Assembly: GCA_014529385.2 (NCBI GenBank)
Contig: CM043965.1
Coordinates: 12,514,412 to 12,578,411 of the forward strand
Reading direction: 5' to 3'
Length of the DNA stretch: 64,000 nt
From: Adiantum capillus-veneris
Lineage: Eukaryota > Streptophyta > Polypodiopsida > Polypodiales > Pteridaceae
Under the pieces are notes generated by a model that was not told the DNA's origin, ran no database searches, and saw only the letters and a list, made by a program, of their open reading frames with translations. This document shows, piece after piece, positions 1 to 9,434 of this stretch (position 1 is the first letter of the stretch; every line of letters starts with the position of its first letter). Both the position numbers and the translations under genes were made by a program.

Positions 1-271
1 TGATGATTATTTACTTTCAATTCAAATTTGACCAAGTTTGATAGCAATGACTCATTGCATGTGTACTTTTGTAAAGGCACATACGATTTGGATCACCAAA
101 CTCGCAAAAAACTAGGTAAAAACTAAAGTTTGTACTAGCTTTCGAGAACTTGAGTGTAAATTTGGAAACAAATTGTCCAAACTCAATGAAATTTGATTCA
201 TAGGCTTATATTGATGTGATAGACATGTGCACATGCTCAGTTGACCAAAAAGATACAACAAGTTGTCAAAA

Positions 272-293
272 GTAAATAATCACGGTTATTTAC
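272..293. repeat. Leader inverted repeat A1
   Basis: Left arm GTAAATAATC, centre AC, right arm GGTTATTTAC, which is one base from a perfect 10-bp inverted repeat. First full copy of the element A leader motif. Confidence 0.75.
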
Positions 294-565
294 ATCTGCC
301 CCATTTTTCATTTTTTTTGCTCAAGTTACCATACCACTAGTTTTACCATGTTGTAATAAGCCCACAAACCTAATTTGGTAAGATTTGGATCATTAGATTG
401 AAAATTGTGACCAAAATTGCAAAGTCAGTCTACAGACAGAAAATTGATGACCATTTCACCAAAAATTGTCCAAACTTGATGATACTTAGCTAGAGACCTT
501 AAGTTGAAGTGCTTAACAGATCTATGTCAAGATTGGGACAAAAACTTGCAAAACAAAAATCTAGA

Positions 566-584
566 GTAAACCGCGATTATTTAC
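566..584. repeat. Leader inverted repeat A2 (decayed left arm)
   Basis: GTAAA followed by CCGC and the intact right arm GATTATTTAC. It lies 294 bp after copy A1 and is followed by the same word ACATCTGC as A1, showing that the flanking unit is duplicated too. Confidence 0.65.
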
Positions 585-829
585 ATCTGCTTCAAAAATT
601 GACAATCTTGCATATTTGAGCATACCACAAGGTCAAGCATATCAAGTAGATGGTGAAATTTGGATCACAAAAGTGAGATTTAAGCCACATTCTTGAAATC
701 AAAGTCTATGGACACGGAACAGTTGATAACTTGACTAGATTTTGTCCAAACTTATTGAAACTTGTCCAAGATCCTTAACAGGTTGTATACTTGGCAAACC
801 AAGCCAAAAAGTGCAAAAATTTGACAAAA

Positions 830-851
830 GTAAATAATCACGATTATTTAC
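830..851. repeat. Leader inverted repeat A3 (perfect arms)
   Basis: Arms GTAAATAATC and GATTATTTAC are exact reverse complements around a 2-base centre. It lies 264 bp after copy A2 and is followed by ACACCTGC, again like the other copies. Confidence 0.8.
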
Positions 852-1322
852 ACCTGCTACACAGAGCTACCAATTTTGACTTTTGAACTTGTAGAGTGTT
901 AGAACAACATAATACAAAGCCACCGGGCAATTTTAGGTTCAATCGGATCCAAATTGGTACATGTTCACTCAGCTTTTAGGCTGCAGATTAATCCTTTGAT
1001 TTTTGCCAAAGTCAAGTCTGAAAATCTCAATTGCTGACTAAATTAGCTTGAATTGAAGTGATACACACAGACCAATCACAAGAGTTAGCAAAAACTACAC
1101 AGTCTTTGTGAAAGAACAGCTAACTTGATCAAAATTGATACAAGAATCAAGTTGCAGCCAAGGAATTGACAACTTAACAAGAGTTGCAATCAAGTCAAGT
1201 GAAAATTGACAACAAGTCAATCGAACGATAAGTACTCTATCCAGGGCTTCACAAGTCTTTATGAACCTTAGATCTAGTTGTGTACTAGGAAATCAAGGCA
1301 TATTTGGAGAAACCTCTAGTAG

Positions 1323-1898
1323 AGTATCCACCAAGAAAGCGTGAATCAAGGCAATTCCTTGCACACTATCCTTGAAGAAGTCTCAGGCACTTTCTCAGAT
1401 TCAACATCTGAAATGTCTTCTTATTCGACTCACTTAGAAACCGGAAGAACAGTGCTCTACAAGCATATACTCTCTTTTTATAAGACTAATTGCCATGGAG
1501 CTCAGGTTTACCTGGATCCTAATGAAGAGTATGCTATTCACATTGATGACCATGGTATTGAGTTCGAAGAAGAGATCAGGGCAAGCAAACAAGGAGAAAT
1601 GTACATGTATAGAAATGGAACTCAATATTTACAAGTCAAAAATCTTGTCGCGATAGACAAATGGGGGTTAAAAGTAAATACCATAATTCCAGATATGGCA
1701 GGTAAAGAAGGACAACCAACATTAGAATTCAAGGGATACGATCAAGTTGATTTGAAGCCTTTGAAATGGCCTAGTATGGATAATCCTAGAATCAGAGTCT
1801 ATTGTTGGGAGAATAGAAATTTAAAAGATCTTCTATGGAATTCGCATGCCAAATTCGGACAATTAACACACATGAAGTTCTTATCTTCAAGATCATAA
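1323..1898 (+). CDS. Element A first ORF, unknown function
   Basis: Open from just after a stop at 1320 to the stop at 1896-1898. The first ATG is at 1413, giving about 161 residues, and an in-frame GTG at 1341 would not be a normal plant start. The protein is hydrophilic with mixed charge; I recognise no domain, signal peptide or membrane segment. It is the first ORF after a long palindrome-bearing leader, the same position as the first ORF of element C (34381), so it is probably the N-terminal part of a Gag-like precursor. That equivalence is inferred from position, not from clear sequence identity. Confidence 0.5.
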   Translation, partial: SIHQESVNQGNSLHTILEEVSGTFSDSTSEMSSYSTHLETGRTVLYKHILSFYKTNCHGAQVYLDPNEEYAIHIDDHGIEFEEEIRASKQGEMYMYRNGTQYLQVKNLVAIDKWGLKVNTIIPDMAGKEGQPTLEFKGYDQVDLKPLKWPSMDNPRIRVYCWENRNLKDLLWNSHAKFGQLTHMKFLSSRS

Positions 1899-1950
1899 GG
1901 GATTATCAGACCTACCAACCTACCTGTTTAGGGATTGTTATAACAACAAC

Positions 1951-2175
1951 TTGGTTATGACGACTCCTGAGGAGGTGGAACAAACCAGATATCAAGGGTA
2001 TCCAATAAGGGATTGGATATTGGGCACAGGACCAAAAACTATTCCAAGAGATGAACACCGTGAGAGATCCTCTGAGAGTAATGTTAAGAAACCAAAAACC
2101 ACCTCATCACGAAGAAAACCGGGTGACACTAAGGCCAGTCCAGGACTACATGAGTCACTATTTCCAACAGACTAG
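1951..2175 (+). CDS. Element A Gag-like fragment with a GYP..WILG motif
   Basis: Short open stretch with a first ATG at 1957. It contains RYQGYPIRDWILGTGPK, then a basic Lys/Arg/Ser-rich tail. Element C has a comparable motif near 46830-46860 (GQPVSHILGPHPK) followed by a similar basic, Ser-rich tail. This suggests a shared Gag precursor region in A and C. No known domain is recognised, and the fragment ends at a stop just before the Gag core. Confidence 0.45.
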   Translation: MVMTTPEEVEQTRYQGYPIRDWILGTGPKTIPRDEHRERSSESNVKKPKTTSSRRKPGDTKASPGLHESLFPTD

Positions 2176-2181
2176 TTTGAA

Positions 2182-2376
2182 GAATGGGTCAAAACATACA
2201 GTGGATTGGGGGATCCATACGACCACTTAGCAAGCTTTAAGCAAGTGCTAAGAGTAGAATGCATATTTGATCCATATTTGATTTTCAAAAATGGGTCAAA
2301 AAATACAGTGGATCGGGGGATCCATATAACCACTTAGCAAGCTTTAGCAAGTGTTGAGAGCAGAATGCATATTTGA
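2182..2376 (+). repeat. Partial tandem duplication (about 107-bp offset) in the A gag region
   Basis: The stretch beginning ATGGGTCAAAACATACAGTG is repeated about 107 bp later with several substitutions and a one-base difference in length. Both copies end in GAATGCATATTTGA. The duplication breaks the Gag frame. Confidence 0.8.
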
Positions 2377-2918
2377 TTTTCATACTCAATTCAAGGGGTT
2401 TAGAATGACATTAGAAGGAAAAGCATTGACATGGTTCCAAAACATTCCACCAAGGTCAATCATGGACTTGAACACATAAGCTCAAGGATTTGTAGATGCT
2501 TGTTCTAAAACGGGGATCTAACACAATACGGTAGCTCAAATCTACAGGTTTAAACAAAAACAAGGTGAATCTGTTAACGGATTGTGCAATTCAAATGAAA
2601 CAATACATTGCCAAATACCCAGGGAAAGAGATAGCTGCAGAAGAACGACTAGTATCATTGTTTCTAGAGGGACTGCTAAACAAAGAACTTCATGCTATAC
2701 TGTATAGCAAGAATCATACAACCCTAGAAGAGTGTGTGTCAAATGCTATTGACTTAGGAGAAAATTGTGATGTTTTCAATGAAGAAGATGTCCCTAAGGA
2801 TAACCAAAGTGAGAAAAAAACATCCACTAAACCAACACAAGTGGGAACGGCTGCTGCAACACCACTTTTAGCCACAGAAGACATGCTCAAAAGGATGAAT
2901 GAAATGATGAATAACATG

Positions 2919-2990
2919 AAAAAGAACCTACAAGAGGACCAGGGCAAGGGATGCAAAAAGAACCTACAAGAGGACCAGGGCAAGGGATGC
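2919..2990 (+). repeat. 36-bp tandem repeat, two copies, in the A gag
   Basis: Two adjacent identical 36-bp units (2919-2954 and 2955-2990) encode the 12-residue unit KKNLQEDQGKGC twice. It is an in-frame duplication in the Gag linker. Confidence 0.9.
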
Positions 2991-3635
2991 CTCAACAGGG
3001 ACAACCAACTAGACCGCAAAAATGGTGTGCAATCGAGGGTAAATAGACTAACCATAGGACCAATGAATGCTACTACCGACCAAAGTATGATGGGAATGTT
3101 CAATATGTGCCCATGAGTCCACAAGGACAACCCATGTACAAATACCAACCTAATATGGCACCAGCTCAAAGACCATCGATGGGTATGGAAAGACATCAAC
3201 CCATGTTGGGTCATCCGGGACATAATGTAGTGCCTATAAAGTACATGCATTCAGAAGGAGTCATAGATGAACAAGCACTAGTGCCTGTTACACCCTATGC
3301 TGAGCCTAGTCCATCTACAATAATGGTAGAAGGAGATTGGTATAATTCACATCCATCACCAATGGAAGAACTTGTGACTTATACTCCACCAGATCTTGCA
3401 CCAATGTACTATGTGGCTCTGGTGGAGTATAAGTCCCATGATTAAGCCAAGAATGGAAAACTGTCATAATTGTGGTGCATATGATCTTTGGAAAAATGAA
3501 TGCGCAGAGGCTGACAAAAGCCTCAAGCCAGTTGAAGCTCATTCCATACAATGTTGCAAAAAGGGAGGACACTTTTCAAAAGATTGTCCTAAAAATCCTT
3601 TAAACAAGGGTAAAACAGTATTGAACGTAGTCTAA

Positions 3636-3962
3636 GTGATACCTAGTATCTCATTTGAGAGTGAACTGATTGTTCCAATCAAGGTAATCACTAGAGCTCA
3701 AGCTAAGAAAAAGAAACATAACTCCTCTGATGATCCATAGAATACAAAAATTTCCTCTCAAAAGATCAAAAGAAGCAGAAGCAAAAGGTATGAGATGAGA
3801 AAACAAAACAAAGGAGCGAAATCAAGGAGAAAGCAAAATAACTATTCCGAGAGAAGGTGAAAGAAATTGGAAGTGAAATCAAAGAACCACCGTAAATTTT
3901 GGAGGATCAATCTTGGTTGGTAATATTTTTGAGCCTATTAATGCAGCCTTGGAAGCCTACCA
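3636..3962 (+). pseudogene. Element A Gag-protease linker, left piece
   Basis: After the stop of the nucleocapsid frame, coding-like sequence continues with stops: a segment ending in a basic run (AQAKKKKH), a decayed stretch, then an open end coding NIFEPINAALEAY up to the TACCA target site. The same frame continues at 12881 on the far side of element B. This shows that this is coding DNA of element A cut by the B insertion. Confidence 0.55.
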
Positions 3963-5570
3963 TGTCATAATAATCAATATCTAATTCTCCTAAATGATTT
4001 TCTCATATTAAACTGATCATTTAATGTGGGGAGGTACCAGGGGAGAAAAACCTAGAATATTGGTTAAGCTAGCAGACCGACCACAGTAGGGATCCAAAGG
4101 AGGGAAAATAGGGATCAAAAGGGGGGGCCATCTGCAAAAGAGCCATGTGCAACAATGGGCTAAAAAGACCCTAAGGTTCAGCCCATTAAGACTTCCAAAA
4201 TGCTAAGGTTCCAAAATTCAAAGGTTGTGTCCAAAGGTCAACCCTAGGGAAAATTGGATGCTTAGTGTGTGTACAAAAGTCTTCTTCAAAGCCTACAGAG
4301 GAGGGCGGCGAGCCCATTTAGTAGGGGATGAGAGAGAAAGCCACACACACACACACACACACACACACAGGCTCCCTTTACACAAAGGGAATTACGGACA
4401 CATGTCGGCTCCCTAGGCCAGATGCCCACAAGGTGTGCCCAATTCCTATTGGAAGACCCTTGAAGTGGACCAATGAGAATTAAGCTAGAGTAAATCTAGT
4501 TTAATTAATTTAAAAACATTTAATAAAAGAAACCAATGAGAATTAAGTCTCCTAGAAGACTATTGGGCGGTCTCCCAAGGGGTCCAATGAGCATTCAGGA
4601 TCCCAATGGCTTCCCTAATTCCTATTGGCCAGGAGGCAAAGGGGTCCAATGAGAGTTTAGTTTAATTATTTAATTACCTAAAGCTCTCACAAAAGGGGAA
4701 AGGGGGACACATGTCAGAAGGCTATCACTTATGCTGCTTAACACCCATTGGCTTGACTTGGGGAGGTCCAATGAGGCAAAAGCCGGACCAATTTAGCAGG
4801 AAGGGCTAGCCCAAGAGAGAGAGGGGGGGCTGATTTTTGCTTGGCATTGACACACACACACACACACACACACTGGACCATGTGTGAAGAAAGAATACTC
4901 TATCTCCTCCCAAGCTTTAATGGAGAGCTCATCACCTACTCCAAGCTTGTGAGATAGAAGCCTACATCAACACCTCTTGGCATGTGGATGCAAATCCAAC
5001 CAAGAGCCAAGCTTCAATGCATGCTCATCTTCTCTACCAAGCTAATTACTAAGCTAAGCTATGCTAATATGAGTGATTATGTGAGGAGATGTACATCTTT
5101 CTCGTAAGATACTCCTTTTTCCTCTCAATCTATTCTCATACCCTGCTAGCTCTCACCATCTTCGAAGGTGTGTGAGGTCTTGGGTGTGAGAACGGGGATA
5201 ATTCAAGTTGTGTTTGTTAAGTGTTTTGCTTAGTGCATGAAGTTTCCATCTTCATTGCACTAGCTAGTCTTGAAGGAACACAAAGAATTGTATTGTACAA
5301 TGTCTCTCTTGATGGGAGAAACCATAATACAAAGCCTTTTGGAGGGGGGACCGGCTCCATGAAAATCCGGTCCTCAGCTGTTGTCAATAGCTTAATATCT
5401 CTCTCTTTTGAAAGTATTGTCGATGCTATCTAGCTAGGTGTTATGCTTTTTGTTGCTCTCTCCACCCAAGCACTCTTGTAATTCTCATTAGGAATCTATT
5501 CTAATGAAATGCCCACTATGTTCATGCTAATTTCCGCTACACATAAGTTATTAGGCCATTAAATGTTACA
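3963..5570 (+). repeat. Element B 5' LTR
   Basis: 1608 bp, TG...CA ends. It contains a (CA)14 microsatellite at 4342-4369, where the 3' LTR has (CA)9, and a second CA run at 4851-4872. These explain most of the 12-bp length difference from the 3' LTR. The word CCAATGAG recurs several times between 4470 and 4780. An open stretch at 5221-5433 occurs in both LTRs but lacks an ATG start and is not called as a gene. Confidence 0.93.
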
Positions 5571-5571
5571 T

Positions 5572-5587
5572 TGGTATTAGAGCCCAA
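5572..5587 (+). promoter_or_regulatory. Element B primer-binding site, initiator Met tRNA
   Basis: TGGTATTAGAGCCCAA starts one base after the 5' LTR. It differs by one base in the core from the complement of the plant initiator Met tRNA 3' end (TGGTATCAGAGC). Minus-strand DNA synthesis would start here. Confidence 0.88.
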
Positions 5588-5987
5588 GGTTTCTCTTTTT
5601 TTGCTCAAGAAGGGAGGTCCTCAAGCTAGCTACAAATGGTTGGTATTATTAATTGCCGGTGAGTAAGTAGAATAGGGATTTTTCAGCCTTGCAGTGCGCC
5701 TGCCTTCGTGCAGTTAACGAGGCATCACCACCGAGAGCTATGGTCTTAATAGTGGATTCCTATGGGGCTTGCCTACAGCTTAACCACTATTGAGCTATTA
5801 GAAGCTTGACAGGAGCCGGTGCTGTTTTGGTGTCGAAAGACCCTCTCTTCTATTCCTTGCAATTAATGGTATTCGAGCCGCGGGTACAGTAGCTTGAGTG
5901 CTTTTTCTAAAGGGGTAAAGAGGAGTAGCAACTAGGGCTTGAAGTGCCAAAGTACACCTAAAAAGTTTACACCTAAAAGTTGTTAGA
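5588..5987 (+). other. Element B leader
   Basis: 400 bp between the primer site and the gag ATG. Only short frames with no recognisable product are present. This is the usual untranslated leader, where packaging signals are expected; I see no strong repeat in it. Confidence 0.6.
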
Positions 5988-7486
5988 ATGGCTGACAATA
6001 GTAAAGAGAGTGAAATTAATGTTGATAACTTTGATTTTGCTCATGAGCAAGCTACTAATGATGCTTCAATGCTTGTTAACTATCTTGTTTCTAAGCTTCA
6101 ACAAGCCATGGGCAATCCATCTCTTCAAAGTGAAGTGCAACGGCAGCTCCGTGCTCACGGGATTCTCCAAGCTCATCACCATGACGAGAGAACACCTAGG
6201 AAGCCTCCTTGTGAGACTACCAAAAGAGGTCTCTCTCCGATTTGGGAAGAAGAAGAGAATCCTTATGAAGGGCTCAAGAATTTACTTCTTGATGATGTAT
6301 CTCCTTCCCAAAGGAGAACTCAAGAGCCTCCACTGAAGGAACGAGAAAGAAGCGAGTCTCCGGCCACCTCGGCGGAGATGGCTCCACGAAGACGGCGGGC
6401 TAAACGCTCTCCATCACCACCAAAGAGGAGAAGACCATCATATTCTTCTCCCCACCACAATTCAAAGAGGGATGATAAAAAGCTAGAGAAGAAAAAGGCG
6501 AGAAAGAGGACACCCTCTTCTCCATATTCTTCATCCTCTTCCTCTTATGAAAGCTATGGTGAAGATCACAAAGATCAAGACAAGAAAAAGGCGAGAAAGA
6601 GGTCACCCTCTTCTCCACCTTCTTCAAATTCTTCACCCTTTGAAGAAAGTGATGGTGCAACCTTTGAACCATCAAAAAGAAGAGGCCATAGGAAATCCTA
6701 TGCCGCATGGAAGAGGTTGTCCAAGCTGAAGAAATTCAAAGAGGGAGGGAAGAGCATCTCTTTCCTTACCTATGATGGTAACTTTGGTGCTACGGACAAA
6801 GTCTTGGCCTTTATCCAACAATTCGATGCGGCGTTTGGAGATGAGGGCTTCACGGAGTCCTCTAAGCTACGCCATGTAGCTATGCACTTTCAAAAGTCCG
6901 CCAGACAATGGTGGTCTAGCCTACGAGCCAACAGTGAAGCTCCACGAACATGGAAGGCTTTAAGAGCTTCCATTATGAAGCAATTTTTGGCCACCGATGC
7001 CAAAGACAAAGTACTCACCGAATGGCGAAGCTTAAAGCTCTCTCCCAATGAATCCATCCACAAATATGTAGACAAGTTTTGTACAACAAAGCCACTGTCT
7101 TCAAAAGGTTGGATTTTGGAGAGCAAAAGCAACAATTTTGTGCGGGCTTAACCGAAGAAATGGCGGAGTATGTCAACTCCCAAAGGCCACACACCATATC
7201 GGCGGTAATACACCATACTATGGTGGCCTCTCAAATCAATTTCCAAACGGGGGTTAAAAGAAATAATAAACCCCCGGAAAACAAGGGTTCCAATGAGCCT
7301 AAGGGGAAGGGCAATGTCCAAAAGTCTCCTAAAGGCAATTTGAACAAAGCTAAAGAGAAGGGAGTTTATAAAGGTAAGAATAAACTCTCTCCTGAAGAGC
7401 TTAAGCGTTATCGTAAAGATAACCGGTGTTTCTAGTGCGGCGAACAAGGGCATGCGTACCGCGCTTGTCCCCAAAAGAACAACCGC
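5988..7486 (+). pseudogene. gag: Element B gag with Arg/Ser-rich region, frameshifted
   Basis: ATG at 5988. The N-terminal 110 residues are acidic and helical. Residues about 125-235 form an Arg/Ser/Lys-rich region with two copies of a KKARKR(T/S)PSSP module, resembling an SR-protein domain. A retrotransposon Gag core follows (FLTYDGNFGATDKVLAFIQQF, then RQWWSSL and the WRSLKLSPNESIHKYVDKF segment). A frameshift near 7074 moves the rest to another frame: a Lys-rich linker to 7435 and a zinc knuckle C-F-stop-CGEQGHAYRAC at 7427-7468. A TAG sits between its first two cysteines, and a second stop follows at 7484-7486. Gag forms the particle and packages RNA. Confidence 0.85.
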
Positions 7487-7507
7487 TAAGATCCTCCTAG
7501 AGCTTCC

Positions 7508-8032
7508 TTGGTTGAAATCCAAGAGGAGGAGACTCACCAAACTCACCACAAAGGATCTCCTCTATGCCATGCTTGGGGAAAGTTAAGAGAACATGATGCT
7601 TTTATTCTCTTTGACCCTGGTTCTACTCACAATTTTATATCTATAGAATTGGCCACCAAGCTAGGAATACAATCCTACGAGATGGGAGATGTCCTACCTG
7701 CAGACGGTGCCTTCAAGGGGCAAGAAGCTTCAGTCACTCCCTTAATCGGGAAATTGAGTCTTCATGTCCAAGGCTATGTGGACAAAGAGGACTTCTTTAT
7801 CTCTCCTCTCAAGCATGAGGATGTAATCCTAGGGGCACCATGGTTTGACCGCCTGGCTGCCGATGTTAAATTTCCTGAAAGGAGAATCTGCTTTAAGTTC
7901 AGGGAAAAAGACATGTATATAGATGCTAAGGAAATGGGTAACACCATCCCCATTGTACATACACCAGCTTTCAACAAGTCAATAAAGAGCTCTATTTCCG
8001 TGTACATGATTTTTGTTAAAGACTCAAAATGA
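7508..8032 (+). CDS. Element B aspartic protease
   Basis: Continues the frame of the Gag C-terminus. The active-site motif reads LFDPGSTHNFISIELATKLG, where the usual DSG or DTG triad is DPG, a change expected to damage catalysis. The second conserved motif is DVILGAPWFDRL, matching the ILG-x-PW flap-side motif of retropepsins in Ty3/gypsy elements. The enzyme would cut the Gag-Pol precursor. The frame ends at 8032 and overlaps the RT frame from 8013, so Pol is now reached only by a frame change. Confidence 0.85.
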   Translation: MVEIQEEETHQTHHKGSPLCHAWGKLREHDAFILFDPGSTHNFISIELATKLGIQSYEMGDVLPADGAFKGQEASVTPLIGKLSLHVQGYVDKEDFFISPLKHEDVILGAPWFDRLAADVKFPERRICFKFREKDMYIDAKEMGNTIPIVHTPAFNKSIKSSISVYMIFVKDSK

Positions 8033-9428
8033 ACCTAATGCTTTAGCAAAAGAAAATAAAGGCAACCAAAAGGAATTAGAGTTATCCAATTTTCTCAAGG
8101 GGTTTCAAGATGTTTTTATTGACGACATCCCTTGTGAGCTACCGCCTAAACGAGGTAATGATGACCATGCAGTTGAACTTCTTCCAGGAAGTTCACCGCC
8201 TAATAAACCTCCTTATAGAGTTTCTCAAGCTCAACAAGAGGAGATTATGCGGCAAGTGCATGAGTTATTTGAGAAGGGTATGGTTAGGCCAAGCTCATCT
8301 CCATTTTGCTCACCTGTGCTATTAGTGCAAAAGAAAGACAGCACATATCGTATGTGTGTCGACTATAGAGCACTAAATAGGATCACTATCAAGAATAGGT
8401 TTCCCGTTCCACAGGTAGAAGACCTATTTGATAAGCTACAAGGATCGACCTACTTCAATAGGGTTGACCTAAAAAGTGGCTATCGTCAAATAAGGATAGT
8501 TGATCAAGACATTGTAAAGACCGCATTTCGTACTACATTTGGTCTTTACAAATACATTGTCATGCCTTTTGGCTTGACCAATGCACCAGCCACATTCAAC
8601 CGCTTGATGGAGAAGCTGTTTAGGCCTCATCGAACCTTCACTGGCGTGTTCTTTGATGATATTATCATCTACTCTAATTCATTGGAGGAACACAAGCAAC
8701 ATCTCCAGGTAATATTTCAAGTTTTAAGAGAGAATAAACTTTATGTTAATCGAAAGAAAAGTGAATTTTTCTTGCCAGAGATTCAGTATTTAGGTCACAT
8801 TATCTCTCAAGATGGCATCCAAATGGATCCATCCAAGTTAGAGGTAATAAAAGGATGGCCTAAACCAAGGAATCTTCATGAACTAAGAAGCTTTATAGGT
8901 ATGTGTGCATACTATAGACGCTTCATAGAAAATTTCTCACAAATTGCGGGACCATTACATGACCTAACAAAGAAAAGCGTTAGGTATACATGGTCTGCTA
9001 AGGAGAACAATGCTTTTGAAAATCTTAAAGAAAAGCTTATCTCTCAACCAGTGCTTACACTACCGGATCTCTCAAAACCATTTGAGGTCCAATGTGATGC
9101 TTGTGGTGATTGCCTTGGAGTTGTTTTGCTCCAAGAAGGGCACGCCATAGGCTATGAGAGTCGAAGGCTCGAACCTATTGAGCAAGCTCTAGGCATATAT
9201 GAAAAAGAACTCCTTGCAGTTCTACATGCCTTAGACTCATGGAAACAGTATTTATTGGGGACTCCTTTCATTCTGCGAACGGATCACCAAAGTCTTAAGT
9301 ACTTCATGACGCAGACCAAGCTCTCCGACAAAAAAATGAGGTGGGAAAATTTCCTTTCGCAATTTCATTTTCATATTGCTCACATTGCTGGAAAGCATAA
9401 TCAAGTAGCCGATGCACTCTCAAGATAA
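8013..9428 (+). CDS. pol: Element B reverse transcriptase and RNase H
   Basis: A well-preserved reverse transcriptase. Motifs in order are KKDSTYRMCVDYRALN, FNRVDLKSGYRQI, the PFGLTNAPATF block, and the catalytic FFDDIIIYS at 8649-8666 (the xxDD box). It continues through the thumb segment LGHIISQDGIQMDPSKLEVI to RNase H. RNase H residues are visible in order: CDACGDCLGVVL, YEKELLAVLHAL, RTDHQSLKYF and NQVADALSR. The enzyme copies element RNA into DNA and removes the RNA. The frame stays open for about 470 codons to a TAA at 9426-9428, where integrase continues in the same frame. Confidence 0.93.
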   Translation: MLKTQNEPNALAKENKGNQKELELSNFLKGFQDVFIDDIPCELPPKRGNDDHAVELLPGSSPPNKPPYRVSQAQQEEIMRQVHELFEKGMVRPSSSPFCSPVLLVQKKDSTYRMCVDYRALNRITIKNRFPVPQVEDLFDKLQGSTYFNRVDLKSGYRQIRIVDQDIVKTAFRTTFGLYKYIVMPFGLTNAPATFNRLMEKLFRPHRTFTGVFFDDIIIYSNSLEEHKQHLQVIFQVLRENKLYVNRKKSEFFLPEIQYLGHIISQDGIQMDPSKLEVIKGWPKPRNLHELRSFIGMCAYYRRFIENFSQIAGPLHDLTKKSVRYTWSAKENNAFENLKEKLISQPVLTLPDLSKPFEVQCDACGDCLGVVLLQEGHAIGYESRRLEPIEQALGIYEKELLAVLHALDSWKQYLLGTPFILRTDHQSLKYFMTQTKLSDKKMRWENFLSQFHFHIAHIAGKHNQVADALSR

Positions 9429-9434
9429 CCGAGA

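Larger units (their letters stand above)
1..1322 (+). other. Untranslated leader of element A
   Basis: AT-rich DNA with no credible coding frame. It is built from diverged units of about 265-295 bp, each carrying an inverted repeat with arms GTAAATAATC and GATTATTTAC or a degenerate form of it. A half copy of the motif lies at 5-14. The stretch 35-265 matches 53840-54060 in the same orientation, so this leader belongs to a repeated family also present near the right end of the window (fragment G). Confidence 0.7.
2176..3635 (+). pseudogene. gag: Element A gag (capsid and nucleocapsid), broken
   Basis: Capsid-type Gag signatures are visible in pieces. They include a region around 2385-2470 coding GFRMTLEGKALTWFQNIPP, typical of Ty3/gypsy Gag, then 2565-3116 with the usual helical LFLEGLLNKELHAILYSK segment. 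After a Gln/Met/Pro-rich linker read in another frame (3107-3445), a nucleocapsid follows at 3456-3600. It has two degenerate zinc knuckles: CHNCGAYDLWKNEC lacks the histidine, and CCKKGGHFSKDC lacks the first cysteine of the CX2CX4HX4C pattern. Stops, a frameshift and two tandem duplications make it non-functional. It would form the virus-like particle shell of the element. Confidence 0.7.

Noticed and set aside
5221-5433. 70-codon frame present in both LTRs of B (also 12531-12743)
   Set aside because: No in-frame ATG near the start; its conservation follows from LTR identity, not from coding selection.
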